From: Brugia malayi | Lineage: Eukaryota > Nematoda > Chromadorea > Rhabditida > Onchocercidae | Reading direction: 5' to 3' | Assembly (NCBI RefSeq): GCF_000002995.4 | Contig: NW_025062479.1 | Location: 12,319,721-12,383,720 of the forward strand | DNA: 64,000 nt | The notes under the pieces: generated by a model | What the model was told of the DNA's origin: nothing | The model's input: only the letters and a program-made list of their open reading frames with translations | Databases searched by the model: none | Made by a program: the position numbers and the translations under genes | Shown here: one piece after another, positions 1-13,000 of the stretch | Position numbering within the stretch: the first letter of the stretch is position 1 | How the letters are laid out: the number at the start of each line of letters is the position of its first letter

Positions 1-2159
1 CATAAACTTGGAAATTTCATTTTTCATGCAATTTAGTTAATACCACCAGAATTTTTCACCATCAATTAACTTCTGATAAAGACGTTGTCATGTCTGATCA
101 GATCACATTTTGCTATTTAATAACATGCTCCAAGGAGAAAAAAAAAAACTTTCGTTTTTCAAAACCTAAAGCATTGAGTAGATTACAAAGAAAAACGGCA
201 TAAATAAATAAGCACATTATTTAAAGAAATATGCATATGAAATACCCATACCGATAGACAAATAGGGAGATAACACTTCTATATCTTTCCTACTGCAGAC
301 ATTCAGCATAAGTATGGATAGTGAATGACTGGAAGGTACATAATACGACTCTGATGAGTTAAATTTATAAAATCAAAAGTGAAAAAAAAAGATACACAGT
401 AAGAAACCCGTGGGCTATTGAGCATGTTGAAGTCTCAGGCCGATTATCTACAGCTCACTGATAACGTTACCAAGTTCCAAATCCATCTGAAAAGGAAGAA
501 AGAACCAAGAACAATAAACCTAAAAAGATACAAATAATTATTTCGCAAGGTCTCTTGTTCTTGTAACTCATCACCCGTCATGTTAAACAGTTCCCGACCA
601 CTTTCACGAAAGTAGTGATAAAAGATTAACGATTGTAAGATGTCCCATGAACTTCAACCGAACCCGGTTCTTCACAACTATAATTCAAAACCACTTCAAA
701 TGAAGCACTACTTTTTCCTTTCAGTTCTCTAATCACTCGAAATAAAAACTGGGAATTCCAGACAAAACCAAAAAACTCCAGAAGAGGAAAAATCCCAACC
801 CAGAAAAAGAGAATGAGCGAACTAACGAAACTGCAAACACTTCCAATACTTAAAGCACCAAACGACTTGACACTCTGACTGAACCATTGTGCAACACTCG
901 TGCACCCAACTCCACGGACAGTAGTGAAGTGGTTGTACAAACGGAACCTGTCGTACCTCCGGGTACCATTGTGCTAATGCTGCACTTGCGAGACAGTCGA
1001 GAAGGCCTGCTGCTCACGTGGCTGATGCCACTACTTTCTCGAATTAATTTCAAGATTTTTGACATTGTTCATTGATTCGATAGTTTAATGGGCCAGAATA
1101 ATGCCAGAAGTTTAATAGGATTTCACAGGAACTTGGACACAGAAGAGAATGTTTTCATCTTCAAATATTTCAAACAAAAGAAAGTACCGAAGGTTTAAGA
1201 AACTTCATGAAGACTGACAAAAAAAGAAATGTTTCAATTATCTATGTGTGAATTGCATAAATCCATTGCTCTGCTGTCAGCGTTACCACATACCCAATAA
1301 TTCGTTCGAAACGGCGCATGACTAAAGTTTCTTGAACATATATATATATATATATACTAATGCGCATATCTTGCATCCTGTAACTACTAACTAACTCCAG
1401 TGAACCAACACCAAATGAATTAGATTTTCTTGGATACAGCAACGACATGTCACATACACTGTGGGAAATTCAGGATCTGAACCAATAAACCAATAAAATC
1501 AGCAATATGCTCTCAGTAGCAAGTGGCTCCCATTTTTTGCCCGTCAGCAGCACGTGACACTGTCGACTTAGATGAAACTTCCACAATTGAGATATATACA
1601 TGTGGAACTAATTGCCTTTGCTATCAGATTTCATCTCTAATCTAATATAGACACCTAAAACGATAATCATAAATTGGTGAGCAAAGTACTGCGAGGACAT
1701 CCAAAAGAAGAATACCAGCTACTTGTTAGACGTTTAGTTCTGGCAGTATAATAATAGCAGTGGAATATTAGTAGACTGGTAACTAGTGTTCAGGGTTGGG
1801 AAGTTGCACCAGTCATCGGTTATTAAGGGTAAAACGAACACGAACAATGGAGATCGATCAACATGGTAACTACATACTGCAAAGGTACCAGTGAAAATCA
1901 ATCTCACTTGTCCTACTTCATGTGACAGGGATACAAGTGGCAGTACAGTCATTATAGTATATCTCATGGAAGATTAGCGGAAGTCGATATTCGAGGTCAA
2001 AGATAGGCTCAACAACACTTGTCTATGGATAGGTCGTGTAATCATAGGAATAAAAAATTGCCTCATCGTTCCATTCCGGAAAAGGAAAATGGCTCAGTTT
2101 GACATCGGTTCTCGCAGTGAGAAAGAAGAAATGATTAAACTGATGAATCCAGCGTCAAT

Positions 2160-2600
2160 AAAGCATGAGGAGTGGAGTAATGTCAGTAAGGATGTTGTAT
2201 AAGGGGAGTTCCCCGCCAATACAGGAGTTCAACAGGGCCGGAGAGTGGTGGGTGGGCATAGTGAGGGTAGGGCTGCTAATGGAGGAGCGGAAGAGGGAGA
2301 GGCAAGTTCGAAGACTTCATGCAGGGTCCCGCCTAAACCGTCACGGCGAGCTCCGCTGGAGCGCAACCCTATCCTTTTTGGCGGGAGAATTGAGTGAGCC
2401 ACTGGCACGTCCGGATGGATGGATATTCACCAGGCCAGGCAGACTTTACTGTTTGCATGTGGAGCAGTGTGCTAGTTCCGTGTGTACGTGTGACATGGGG
2501 AGAGCTGCCTGAGGGGAGGATGGTACTGGTCACATGTGCTGCACTCGTGGCTCGTCAACATCCCTTACCACTTCACTGCCCATAGAAGCCTCCAAACAAA
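2160..2600. other. GC-rich island in AT-rich DNA
   Basis: This stretch is visibly richer in G and C than its surroundings, with G-runs such as GTGGTGGGTGGGC and a block around GGCGAGCTCCGCTGGAGCGC. Open frames run through it on the + strand, but none resembles a known family or ends at a convincing splice donor. It may be a promoter, an unrecognised 5' exon or a non-coding RNA. The function is unknown. Confidence 0.4.
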
Positions 2601-4210
2601 TCTGCTTGCCCTCTTGCACCTACTTTCGGACAATAATGCACGTTTGCGATGGGGTAAGTAGTCATCTAGTGAGGATCACTGTGCATGCTGGTTAACATCA
2701 AGCAATTGTCAAAATGCATTTACTTGCAGGCAGGCTGGAATACAAAGTGAGTAGGGTGTTATTCTCCCAGATTAAAAGGTAGATCATATCGATAAAGATT
2801 TGAACAAAAGGCTAAATTCTTATCCTTTTTCCCATTCTTTTTTTATACATTTTCGTCTTTCATTTCATTTATCGGTGAACAAATAAACCTGAAACTAGAT
2901 CCCTCAAAGTTGTATAATGGAAATTGCTAGCATGCATACGACCACCTACGCATAGGTAGAGGGCGGTATGAAAGTAAGTGAACAGCTACGTTTACGAAGA
3001 AGTTAGTTGTAGAGCGACCTCAGTCAGTGATTTCGAGAAACTGCCGAGTAATTCAACTCTTTAATAATGTGGCAGTGTCTTGAGATAGATGAACCAGACA
3101 GGGTGACAATTGTCCTCTATGTGGTTGTTCTGAAAGCCGGGATCTGTGGAAGTGAAACAGTGAGTAAGTGAAGTCGAAAACCATTCACATGGAATCACTT
3201 CATGCCAACTTGAAAAAGTAAACTGTCCACTAAATATGCTAAAAAAACGTACAACATTTTCCGACAACGTTGTGGTATGTGTCAAATTCTGAAATGAAGA
3301 TCAGTTTACATGGGGAGGTGATTTGAAATAACCATTCCTAGCATCCGTTGATATTATAAAGAGAGTTTTGATGTAGAAAAAATATTGATTTCGAAAAATT
3401 CTGGAAAAAAAATGACTCGTAAGGGACTCTTTTAATGAAACGACTCTTAAGATTCCCTGAAATACACACTTGCAGTCTACATACTGTTATCACTTGTCCC
3501 TGATAGGAATTACATGGCATTATATTATCATATTATTGGAATAACTTTATTAATTCATATTTATTGTGAATATTTTGCTGACCTTCCCCGTTAACGCTTC
3601 GCTTGACTGTTCCTTTGACTGATATGGCAGCTCAATTTTTGACCTATATGATAGCCTAACAGACAGTTCAATATTTTCGAAATTTCTCTTCTGTCTGAAA
3701 ATTTAATCCAATCATCACTGCCATTCCTACTTTAGGTCTTAAGCTACCGACATGAAAGTACCAACAAAGAATAACCTTCAGCTGCACCATCTTTTCAAAG
3801 TTACGGTGGCAGAGATGGAAAAAGCGCAAGTTGAAAAAGATGCATATTTGTCTGAGAAGTCAAAAATGAATCCCGTTACCTTTATAATGAATATTTGTGC
3901 CTGTGAAGTTTTCGGTTTTTCCAGTTAGAGCTTTTCTATATGGTAAATGGGATGTGTCATCCATTTCGGAGGAAACTTTTACGGAGCTAGTTTATGTGTA
4001 AGTGCTTGAGAATAGGACATTCACAAAAGCTTGGAAAAGCTTCGAAATCTATAAATGGTCATGGCCTTAGCTCTCAAATCACAGCATTTTGTCATTTGCA
4101 TTTTCATCATCTCTGCAATTGGATTACTACCACTATTATTTCTCTTCTGATTGTGACTCTAATAAAGATAATCCAAAAATATTGTTCAAATTCTTCAAGT
4201 CTGTCAGTGA

Positions 4211-4252
4211 ACAATTGTTGCCAGTGTCATCTGTCGCACTGGCAACAATTGT
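4211..4252. repeat. Perfect inverted repeat (16-bp arms, 10-nt loop)
   Basis: The arm ACAATTGTTGCCAGTG (4211-4226) is followed by a 10-base spacer (4227-4236) and its exact reverse complement CACTGGCAACAATTGT (4237-4252). The bases just outside do not pair, so this is a compact stem-loop. It lies in gene-poor DNA. It could be a small foldback element or a structured transcript. It is short for a microRNA precursor. Confidence 0.85.
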
Positions 4253-6338
4253 CTACCACCACAAGAAAAAACCACTCACGAGTTTAAAGCAGTGTATCAG
4301 ATCCCATTTACCACCATCACAAATATAAAAAGTTAATTCTAGATTTCTGCTTTGTTCATTACCGCTATTAATCTATCATTCACGTCATGAGAGAACAATG
4401 TGAATAAATTTTAAAGTTTTGTAATGGATTTAAAGCAGTTTCCAAATACTGTCACACTTTTTTGAATAGCAGGGAAGGGATTTAAAATAAATGGTTTCGC
4501 AAATTTTCAACCCGAATGAAGCAAAATGTTGTTGCTAAGTCTTTTTTCTTATTTATGACAGAATCAGAAGGACGCAGTGAATTCAGAATGCTAACAAAAT
4601 AAAATTCCGTTTTTAAGACCAGCAACACTGTTGTTTCTTATGTCCAATTAATTCCACAGCCCTTGCAGCCCAGTCGTATTCTGTACCTCAAACTCCTCTC
4701 ATTTCCTAGTCATACGTAAATAGTTTTCCTCTTATCGTCTTCCTGTACATAGAAGTTCTTCCCATTAAGATTAAAAATTAAAAGAAAAAGAAATTATAAC
4801 TGCACTGCAAAGGGAGCCGTATTCAACAGTGATTTTTAGTGGATTTCATTCAAACAATGAACTTATTATGAGCCAAATGTCTAAAATGAAGTCAACCGAG
4901 TGCAAATGCAAACTGAGTTTTTTACCGTACTACTGCATCTCTGGAAACAAATTCCGAAAGCGATGTACTGCTCAACAATCCAGTTTTTTAGCGAGTTCAA
5001 ATATTTCTGTTTATAGTAAAATAAGATTCGTACTATTCTTTTCATTCACCTACAAAACATTAAGTTTGATTCCCTGCAGTAGTAGGTAGTACTTCCCAAG
5101 AAAAGGAAATGACCTATTGCAGTGACTATCTAACCGTAACAGATGCACAGATGATTTCGTTTGGTTATATCGAGATTTACTACCGACTAGCCGCTGCACA
5201 ACAAGAAGATGATTTTAAGAGAAGAAAATGACAGTTCCATCCGCTGAATTATAATATTTCATTCGTGTCTCATCGACAGTTTGTCATTTTGGTGAGGAGT
5301 AGACATGTAGTTGTAACCAGCTATCGTGTATGGACAACCTCACCTCTTCCATCTCTCCCTTCCACCTTCCGTTTCCTTCACCTCGTCTTGCCATTTCTAC
5401 ACCAGCAACCTCTTGAAATCAATTACCCGAAACTGATTTTCACCTCCAACGTATCACACTACTCCTTTCACTGCTCACACAGAAACGGTTTACAACTTTT
5501 TGTACGAATTATTGTACACCGGTTGTTCATGGGCCGATTTCAGAGACTTTCGGTAAGTTCTCTGTTTTTTTTTTTTTTTTTAATCTAATTAATCCAAGTG
5601 AAGAAATAATAAAGATAAAGAACTCTTGGAAATTGTAATGAGCCTTACGGAAATGTCCATTATATAATTACATATTGTATTCATATATTATACATTTTCT
5701 CCTTATTCTCTCTCTGTTTTAAAAATAGACGATAAAAATTCATTACTCGGGCGTTTTTTGTTTCATCCATTCAAGAGGAACCGATTTTGGGAGGTCCTTC
5801 AATGTCACCATTAGTTTTTCAGTCCAGTTTTCGGCATAATTTTTCCTTCATCCATTTTTACTCGCAAATCAAATCCTCTATTTACAATAATATGAAAACT
5901 ACTCAAATCTGCAATTAATCTAACACGTAAAAGAAAACTTTGATTTTAAATGCAAAATTGAGTACCCATTTTTTTTTTTTGTGTGTTCTATTTGAGATTT
6001 GGCAAATGTAGTCGTGAAGAAAAAGATTCTACTCTAGCTATTTCTCAAAAAGCGATGCTTAAAAGGGCTAGTAGCAAATAGTGAGCTGTGACGAATTACG
6101 AATAGAAGGTATCTTGATCCATCTCATTTGCTTCTTTTTCCTTCATTTAAGAATCTTCTCTTTTTCCTCCTGATCGTTACGTTTCAGTCCGGTAGAATCC
6201 GGCTGATTTTATAAAGTTCAAAGTACGAGTCTTTACAGGTAAAATTGACCGTTTATTATAATTTCCTAGACCGTAATTTACAATGCTACCACTTAAAATT
6301 TAATTTCAGTTCATTTCTGCTGCATCAACAAAAAAGTC

Positions 6339-6361
6339 TGTGTGTGTGTGTGTGTGTGTGT
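6339..6361. repeat. TG dinucleotide microsatellite
   Basis: About 11 uninterrupted TG units lie in non-coding DNA upstream of the FRMD4-like gene. The reading frames through it are low-complexity artefacts. Confidence 0.9.
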
Positions 6362-7002
6362 CATTAGCAGTATTAAGGCCAGAAAGTCCTCAAGGAAGGA
6401 TTTCCAAAGAAAAAAGTACGGGAGAAGGTGGGGAGAGGAAGGAAATAACAGAAAAGGGGACAGTGGACAAAGGTCAATGCCACAATAGTCGTCACCGACC
6501 ACAGCATTTGTCTCCATTTCTATTCCTCTCTCTCTTTCTCCCTCCTTCATAACATTTTCAGACTACTCTTTATTGTGTCATGGTGTGAAGGGAAGTATCG
6601 ATCTCCTCTCTTTGCACGTTGTACTTCGGTTTGATCTACTCTGTCCATCTTGTCATTTCCTTGACCAATAGACAAATAAAGCAATGTTGGCAGCTGTCAT
6701 TTGCTATCTCAATTGCTGTGTTGAGAAAGATCGTTTGTTGGGCGATGAATGATAGGATATGTGGAAACCTTCCTGAACTGTACTGGGAATCCCTTTATTT
6801 TGTAGTGGGTGCAAATATCTTTACGGTATATTTTGGAGAATAAAGCAGACCAACAGACGATTTGATCATGTATTACTTCAGTGTCTTGCTATTACGGACC
6901 TTGAAATCCGATCGATGGACAGATTAATCTGTGTTAATTATGTAAAGAGAGACAAATGATCAATGCTGCTACCCTTAGGGTGCTAAAGCGAGTTTATTGC
7001 AG

Positions 7003-10000
7003 ATGCATGATGGTAAGCGATCCATAATATATTTACTGGATGGACAACAACTGGAGCTTACTATTCAACCACGATTATTTGTTCATGAATTGTTAAATAT
7101 TATTGCCAGTCATGTAGCCTTGAAAGATGCCGACAAGAAGTATTTCGGATTAGCTTATGTGGACCACCTGTAAGTTTGTACTTATTTTGGCCTGTTTCTT
7201 CGAACTTATTCCGGTCGTCAGCATCCTATCCGCTTTTCTCATCTGTAAAGAAGCTACCGTTGTTACGTTGCGATATCTCTCAGTGCCACATACGTTTTCC
7301 TATACTGGATTCCAGCCGGGAAGCTCTGTGTAAGTCGAGAGAAGACTGTCATATATCAGCCAGCGCGAACCACCGTATGAGTTAGCGTCATAAGTCTCTG
7401 TCAGAAGATTTTGAACTGGACCACAACCATTGGAAGACTGACTTATTGGCTAAAATAGTCATGAGACCGGCTTACCGCGTGATTTTCATGTTAGTGATGT
7501 AAACAACTAAAATGAATAGGAGATCCATACAAACAGGTGCATCAAGCATTAGCGACTAAATATGACTGTTGTCAAATCGAAATTGGCAATAGAAGAGAAC
7601 TGGTTGGTGCAGGAAACGGAACTTTTGATTGGCGAGACTGAAAAAAGAATTGTGAAATCGGGAATTCCTGTCCCCGTTTGATAACAGCATACAGGTTAAT
7701 AAGTAAGGAATACAGTAGTTTGTTATGGAAAACTGCTGGAAATGAATTATGTTGAATATCCTGTTACTGCATTTGTTACATGGACTTTACAATATTTTTA
7801 GCGAACAGTATCACTGGTTGCCCACGGATAGACGGGTTTTGGAATATGAAATCCCACGAAAATCTCATCAGTTACATGCCGTCTTGGAGTTACACCATAG
7901 CGTAAAGTAGGGATTTTGAAATTAAATGACATTAATAAAGCAAATGTTTTAATGGTAAATCGTAATGTGGAATAAGAGAAGACAAACTTCTCAGAAATCA
8001 CGTTTCTGAATCAAGCTATGTCATTTCCATCAGCAAAAATGATACTTATCATCTTTTCAACTATGCATTTATTTCTTTTTAGGTTCTTTGTTGATTCAGT
8101 ACTCACGTTGTGTCATCCATCAGCTATTGAGCTCTATTTTTTGGAGACAGCCAAGCGTTTAGTTAAAGTAAATTCTATATTATGCTCTTACATTTCTATT
8201 GCTAATCAAACTTTTTTTCTTCAGTGCTAAAGTTGTTAAATACAAATCAAAATAGTTTTCTTACTAACTTCTCTTTTTTTGGATGTTTTTGCATTGAATA
8301 CTACAAACTGTTTCCAGGGTTTATTGGAATTCACAGATCTGGAATACTATAAAATTGCATCCAGCTTCCTACAAATATACTGTGGCAATTATGTAAGGTA
8401 GTGTTTGAGTATCATATTCCAGTTTAGGATATAATAGTTCTTAAAAGGCATCGTTTTATGTTGAATGCTTCACGACTTTTTTTATGCTATGCAGTACATT
8501 CTTTTACTAATTAAATTGCTGACATGACGTAAGGTGGATTTCGCAATGGCGAGTGAGCATGAGTACTATTTGTCCATTAATCTGTTGTTTTTTGAAGCAG
8601 ATCTCGAATTAAAATAAAAGTTCGGATACAACTTTTTTTTTTTTTTTTCGGATTAAATAGAAGAAAACGCAACCGATTTAACCCAACAACATTCATTTTC
8701 AGTGATGAAAAGGCACGATGTTCACTAACCGAGCTTATACCAATTCCAAATGGAATATTGCACGCATACCATATATCATTAGAGGATGTTGAAAAGAATG
8801 TGATCGAAATGTATAAAGATCTCACTGGCGTACCCAAAGGAGTTGCAATTCTAAAGTAATCAGCTTTTATTTACGCCTTGTTATTTATGTTTTAAATAAG
8901 TGATGATGGGTTTAGCATAGATACATGAATGAATAATAGGTACTGTTTGCAGCTTTTTACAAACTGCAGAAAGATCTTCAACTCATGGATGTCATTTTTA
9001 TCAAGTGCGCGATAAAGCTGGCCAACCGTGGACTGTTGGTATCAGCAACAAGGGAATATTTCAATATGATCCAGCCGACATATCCAAACCAAAAAAGGTT
9101 TTTTACCTATCTACTGCTAACTGTTAATTCATAGTTGAGCATTTTTAACTTTTCAATATTGCAGTTTGAAAGTCATTAATAATTAACCCGGAATTTTTCT
9201 CCATCCCAGCAAAACTCTTAGCATTATATCTGAAATTTCCCATTTTATCAGTACTGGGCCACAGTGACTGTACACATCTGGTAACATAGCATAATGATAT
9301 TAATATAATGCATTCGTAACTTTATTAAAAGCGTGATGACGTAGTGTAATATGAAAATCATTATGCAAGTAGATGCCTAACTTTTCGATTACTCTCACTT
9401 TGTTTAGATTTTCAATTGGTCTCTGTTAGACAATCTTTATTATCGTGATCGAAAATTTTCCATCGAAGTACGGAATACAAGGTTGGTTTAGAACATATAT
9501 TACTTTACTTCTTATGCATTTTGTATTGTGGATTTTTCGTGCAAAGGACTGGCTTCTGATGTTTTAATTGTTTTTGTAAAAAAAAAAATTTAATATCAAA
9601 TGAAAACTTATTGCTACCTGAAACACATCAAAGCAAAAAGTTACTACTACTATTTTTCAACTGATACTAATACAACAATACTAAACACTACTGTTAGGAA
9701 GATAACTGTTATGTATTCTTTTTTTTTTCATTCATCACAATTCTGTCTTGCCATTTGATTTTGCTGAAATAAGGTTTCATGAAATATGTGTGTATCTATC
9801 GTCTATTTCTCATTTCTTTAAATGTACGGATAAAAGTCTTTTTCTGATTTTTTTTTACTCCTAATTTTGAAAATTTTTAGGGTTATCCAATCATCTGGTA
9901 GTGCAAACAGTATTTTGGATAGTACGGGTTATTTAGATTCAGATGATGAGCTAGCAAAAGCTGTGAGAGATCCTACGACTCAGTAAGTTTGATTTTGAAT

Positions 10001-13000
10001 TTTCGTCAGTAACAGAATTTTAGTTCAATTAATTTCAAGGAATGTGCACCAAATACACGTGTCGGTTTGCAATCCGCTTACTTTTGGGGATGATTAGGCT
10101 GTTTTTAGAGTGTCTATATCCAGGCGATCAGTTGCATCTTCTGCTATACAAGTGCATGCTTTTTATTGTGACACTAACTTTTTGTGCAAAACAATTTGGT
10201 CAACAGCAATTGCACTCCATCAGTTTTATTTAGACCAGCGAACATGTGTCAGTGCTAAGGTGAGTGCATCTTCCCAGTTAATATTTTTTTTAAAACTAAT
10301 GAAATGAAGTTCTTCAGGCACAATCTTGCTGATGCTTTTATATCCTTTGATTTTTGCAAAGTCATCTTAAATCTATGGTTATTCTTTGTGCTTATTACCA
10401 CTGTTATTTCTTTTCGTCAAGAAGGCTAGTAATCTTACGTCGATATTCAATTCACAAAACTATTGCAGATGCATTCGCATGCATCATAAAATGCTAAAGA
10501 TAAAATTGTGGATGCTAACATTGAATGGTTCTATCTCCGAGCTAAACCGTACATTATTAACGTTGAGATAAAGTGGATGAATTTTCCTGTTTTACATCTG
10601 TTTTGCGTTTTATCTATCCGTCCCGTCATTACCGTTCACATTTTTATTAAAATAAGTGTTCACTGTTTACCATATTAATAATTAAGTCCTTGCACGTTTA
10701 TCAAGTACCATTTGTTGTATTTTCTTGAAATCATGATTGCTTCCTTATACTTTTTTTTTTCTCAAATCTCTGAATTCAGCTTTTAATTTTCGAGTATTCT
10801 TGATGATTATTGCTTCTCAGATGATGTGTTTTTAAGATAGTTTTAGTAATTGAGACAGGAGGAATAATCATCTGTAGTATCCAGTGTTAATCCACAAGTA
10901 AACGCGGGAATGGGAATTGTAAATGATTACAACTTTAATCAAGCGAAGTGCTTTCAAGCTATGACAGCGAAGCCTAGAAACTTATGACATAATATAATGT
11001 GGTATTTTTTTTTTTAGACAAATGTACATATTAAATGTGCTAGTTAATTTCTAGTAGTAATGCTATACGTGTCGTATTTTTGTCGGCTTATTTGATTGGG
11101 AACATGTTACATTATCGAGCTTATATATATAGAGTAGTGCCTGTTCACATTTCTGAATTTCAGTACTTGTCCAGAATGCAGATCTTCATCTGATCATGAT
11201 AGTACTGAAAAGGTTACGATGAGCACTGGAAAATTTTGTATTATTGATATTAGTGTAAGCCTTTCACCTTGGAATAGTTACGATCGCAAAAATTATGTTG
11301 GGCTGCAGTAGCACAGCTCTTCCGGATTAAGTGAACATTTTACATATATAACCATGCAACAATTCAAAATAAAAATTGGCAAAAAGGTAGGGTATATTTG
11401 TCTGGTTAACGAACATCCTCAATAAGTCGATATCCTTTTGCAATCGCGCGCAATTAGTCATAAGAGTGAGTCATCTGCAAGAATAACAAACAACCATATT
11501 TGGAAACAATATCAGCCTACATAAACGCACTCACACCATCCCATTCCGCATCGCACTGTATCGCACGCTGCAGTGGATGGTTTTGATTCAACGAGATTTT
11601 GCTGGCCCTCAATCAACAACATTCACACATACACGTAAGCAGGCGGTACATCATGCCGATAGTCAATAAGACGGCAACTCATCGGTGCACTGTTGTGTCG
11701 GAAGGTGTGGTCCATTTTATTTTGGTTACAATTCATTCCGTAACAATCAGATTGAAATATTATGTCTTCTTATTTGCTGTGGTCATTTGCGTGAGCTGAA
11801 ATAATAGTCGACTGATTGTGGTGGATGTCTGATGATTCGACAGTTGATGTTTTCCTTGCGTCACTTCCTGTCAATTTCTTCTTATCCATCACTATGCTGG
11901 TATTATAGACATTTGAATAGATCTCTTTTTTCCTTTTCATTTCTTTGTATATGTGAATGGAGAAGTCACCAGTTTTATCACGAAAGTTTGTTGCAAGAAG
12001 CGTTTCGTATACCATATTTCTTGCAGTAACTGTTTTCTACATTCCTTTGAGGCTGTTATAAATTATTTAATTGCACTTTCATGCAAGGAAAGTTACACGA
12101 CAAATTTACTTCGATACCAGAGGGGGTCATTAGTTGTCAGTAATTCTTCTTGGAATGGAAGGGAGTTGGGTGTAGGAGAGGGAGAGAGAAAAAGGAGAAG
12201 AGAAAGGCAAAGTATATGTGCCTACGGATTTTTTGAGTTAATTCCACATTTTCCTCTCATATTTCATTTTCGAGTACCTCAACTTTTGAATTGGCGTTAA
12301 TTTAGGAGTTCTCACCACAATAAGGGTGGGATGAGTCAAAGGAAAAGGAAGAGGGGAAGAGATAAGGTGATTGCTGTAATGATTATCACTTGCCGAAAAC
12401 TGGTTTCACAGCATTTAATCTTATCCCTAGTTGACAGTTTTCTTTCGTTTATCAAGAAAGCTTCTCCGAAAAAAAAGTTAGTTATATTTTGTAGGTTAAG
12501 AAACTGATTGAAGTATTTCCTAATAAGGAATGCATAATCGTAGAAATGCTACAACGAATTTTGTATCCTATTGCTCAGTGACAAGTGGAAGGGAGGAAAA
12601 GACAGGGTGAGAGGAGGGGCACTTGTGTTGCAGCGTTTAAAGATCGGTGCTATAATTAGAGCTTGGATAGATAATTGTGCGCTACTTTCAGAGGATTGTG
12701 TCGAATGATCCAGGAGTTGAATTGAAGCAACTGGGCGAGAAACTCTGTCGTCTAATAAGCCATTCTTCTGTTGCATCGTCACTGCCTTCTTTGAAGTAAG
12801 CTTATTCTCTAATACTTACTTACTAGTGACATACAGTACCCTCACCAATATATTTCACCGAAATAAGCATATATTTGTGAGAATACGTGTGTCAAATTAA
12901 AGCAAGCAGATGGTTGCATCTTTGCTGTAGGATTTCTTCTCTTGTTTACCATCGCTATCTGTGCAAATCATTTGATAACTTTTTTTCCACTTCTTGACTG

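Larger units (their letters stand above)
1..7002. other. Gene-poor region upstream of the FRMD4-like gene
   Basis: No exon chain with family resemblance was found on either strand. Open frames here are short and have no consistent splice context. Visible content: a short AT run (1338-1356), a GC-rich island (about 2160-2600), a perfect hairpin (4211-4252), a short TG microsatellite (6339-6361) and several poly(A)/poly(T) tracts. Non-coding first exons or promoter elements of the gene starting at 7003 could lie here but cannot be recognised. Confidence 0.6.

Noticed and set aside
341..351. TAATACGACTC, matching the first 11 bases of the T7 promoter core
   Set aside because: The match stops there and the rest (TGATGAG) differs. 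It is a chance match, and no vector sequence was seen.
626..1075. Overlapping minus-strand frames, one with two hydrophobic stretches, and a first-exon-like Met frame at 1065
   Set aside because: No donor/acceptor pair joins them in phase, and I could not match them convincingly to any membrane-protein family.
2165..2585. Open frames of 115 and 63 codons on the + strand
   Set aside because: They lie in the GC-rich island, where stops are rarer, and show no domain or splice support.
5265..5588. 107-codon frame rich in Ser, Leu and Phe
   Set aside because: It runs through a poly(T) tract (poly-Phe), has no acceptor or donor, and has no match.
11164..11254. Possible extra FRMD4 exon containing CPEC
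   Set aside because: It is out of phase with both neighbouring exons and creates a stop. Kept only as a finding about the long intron.
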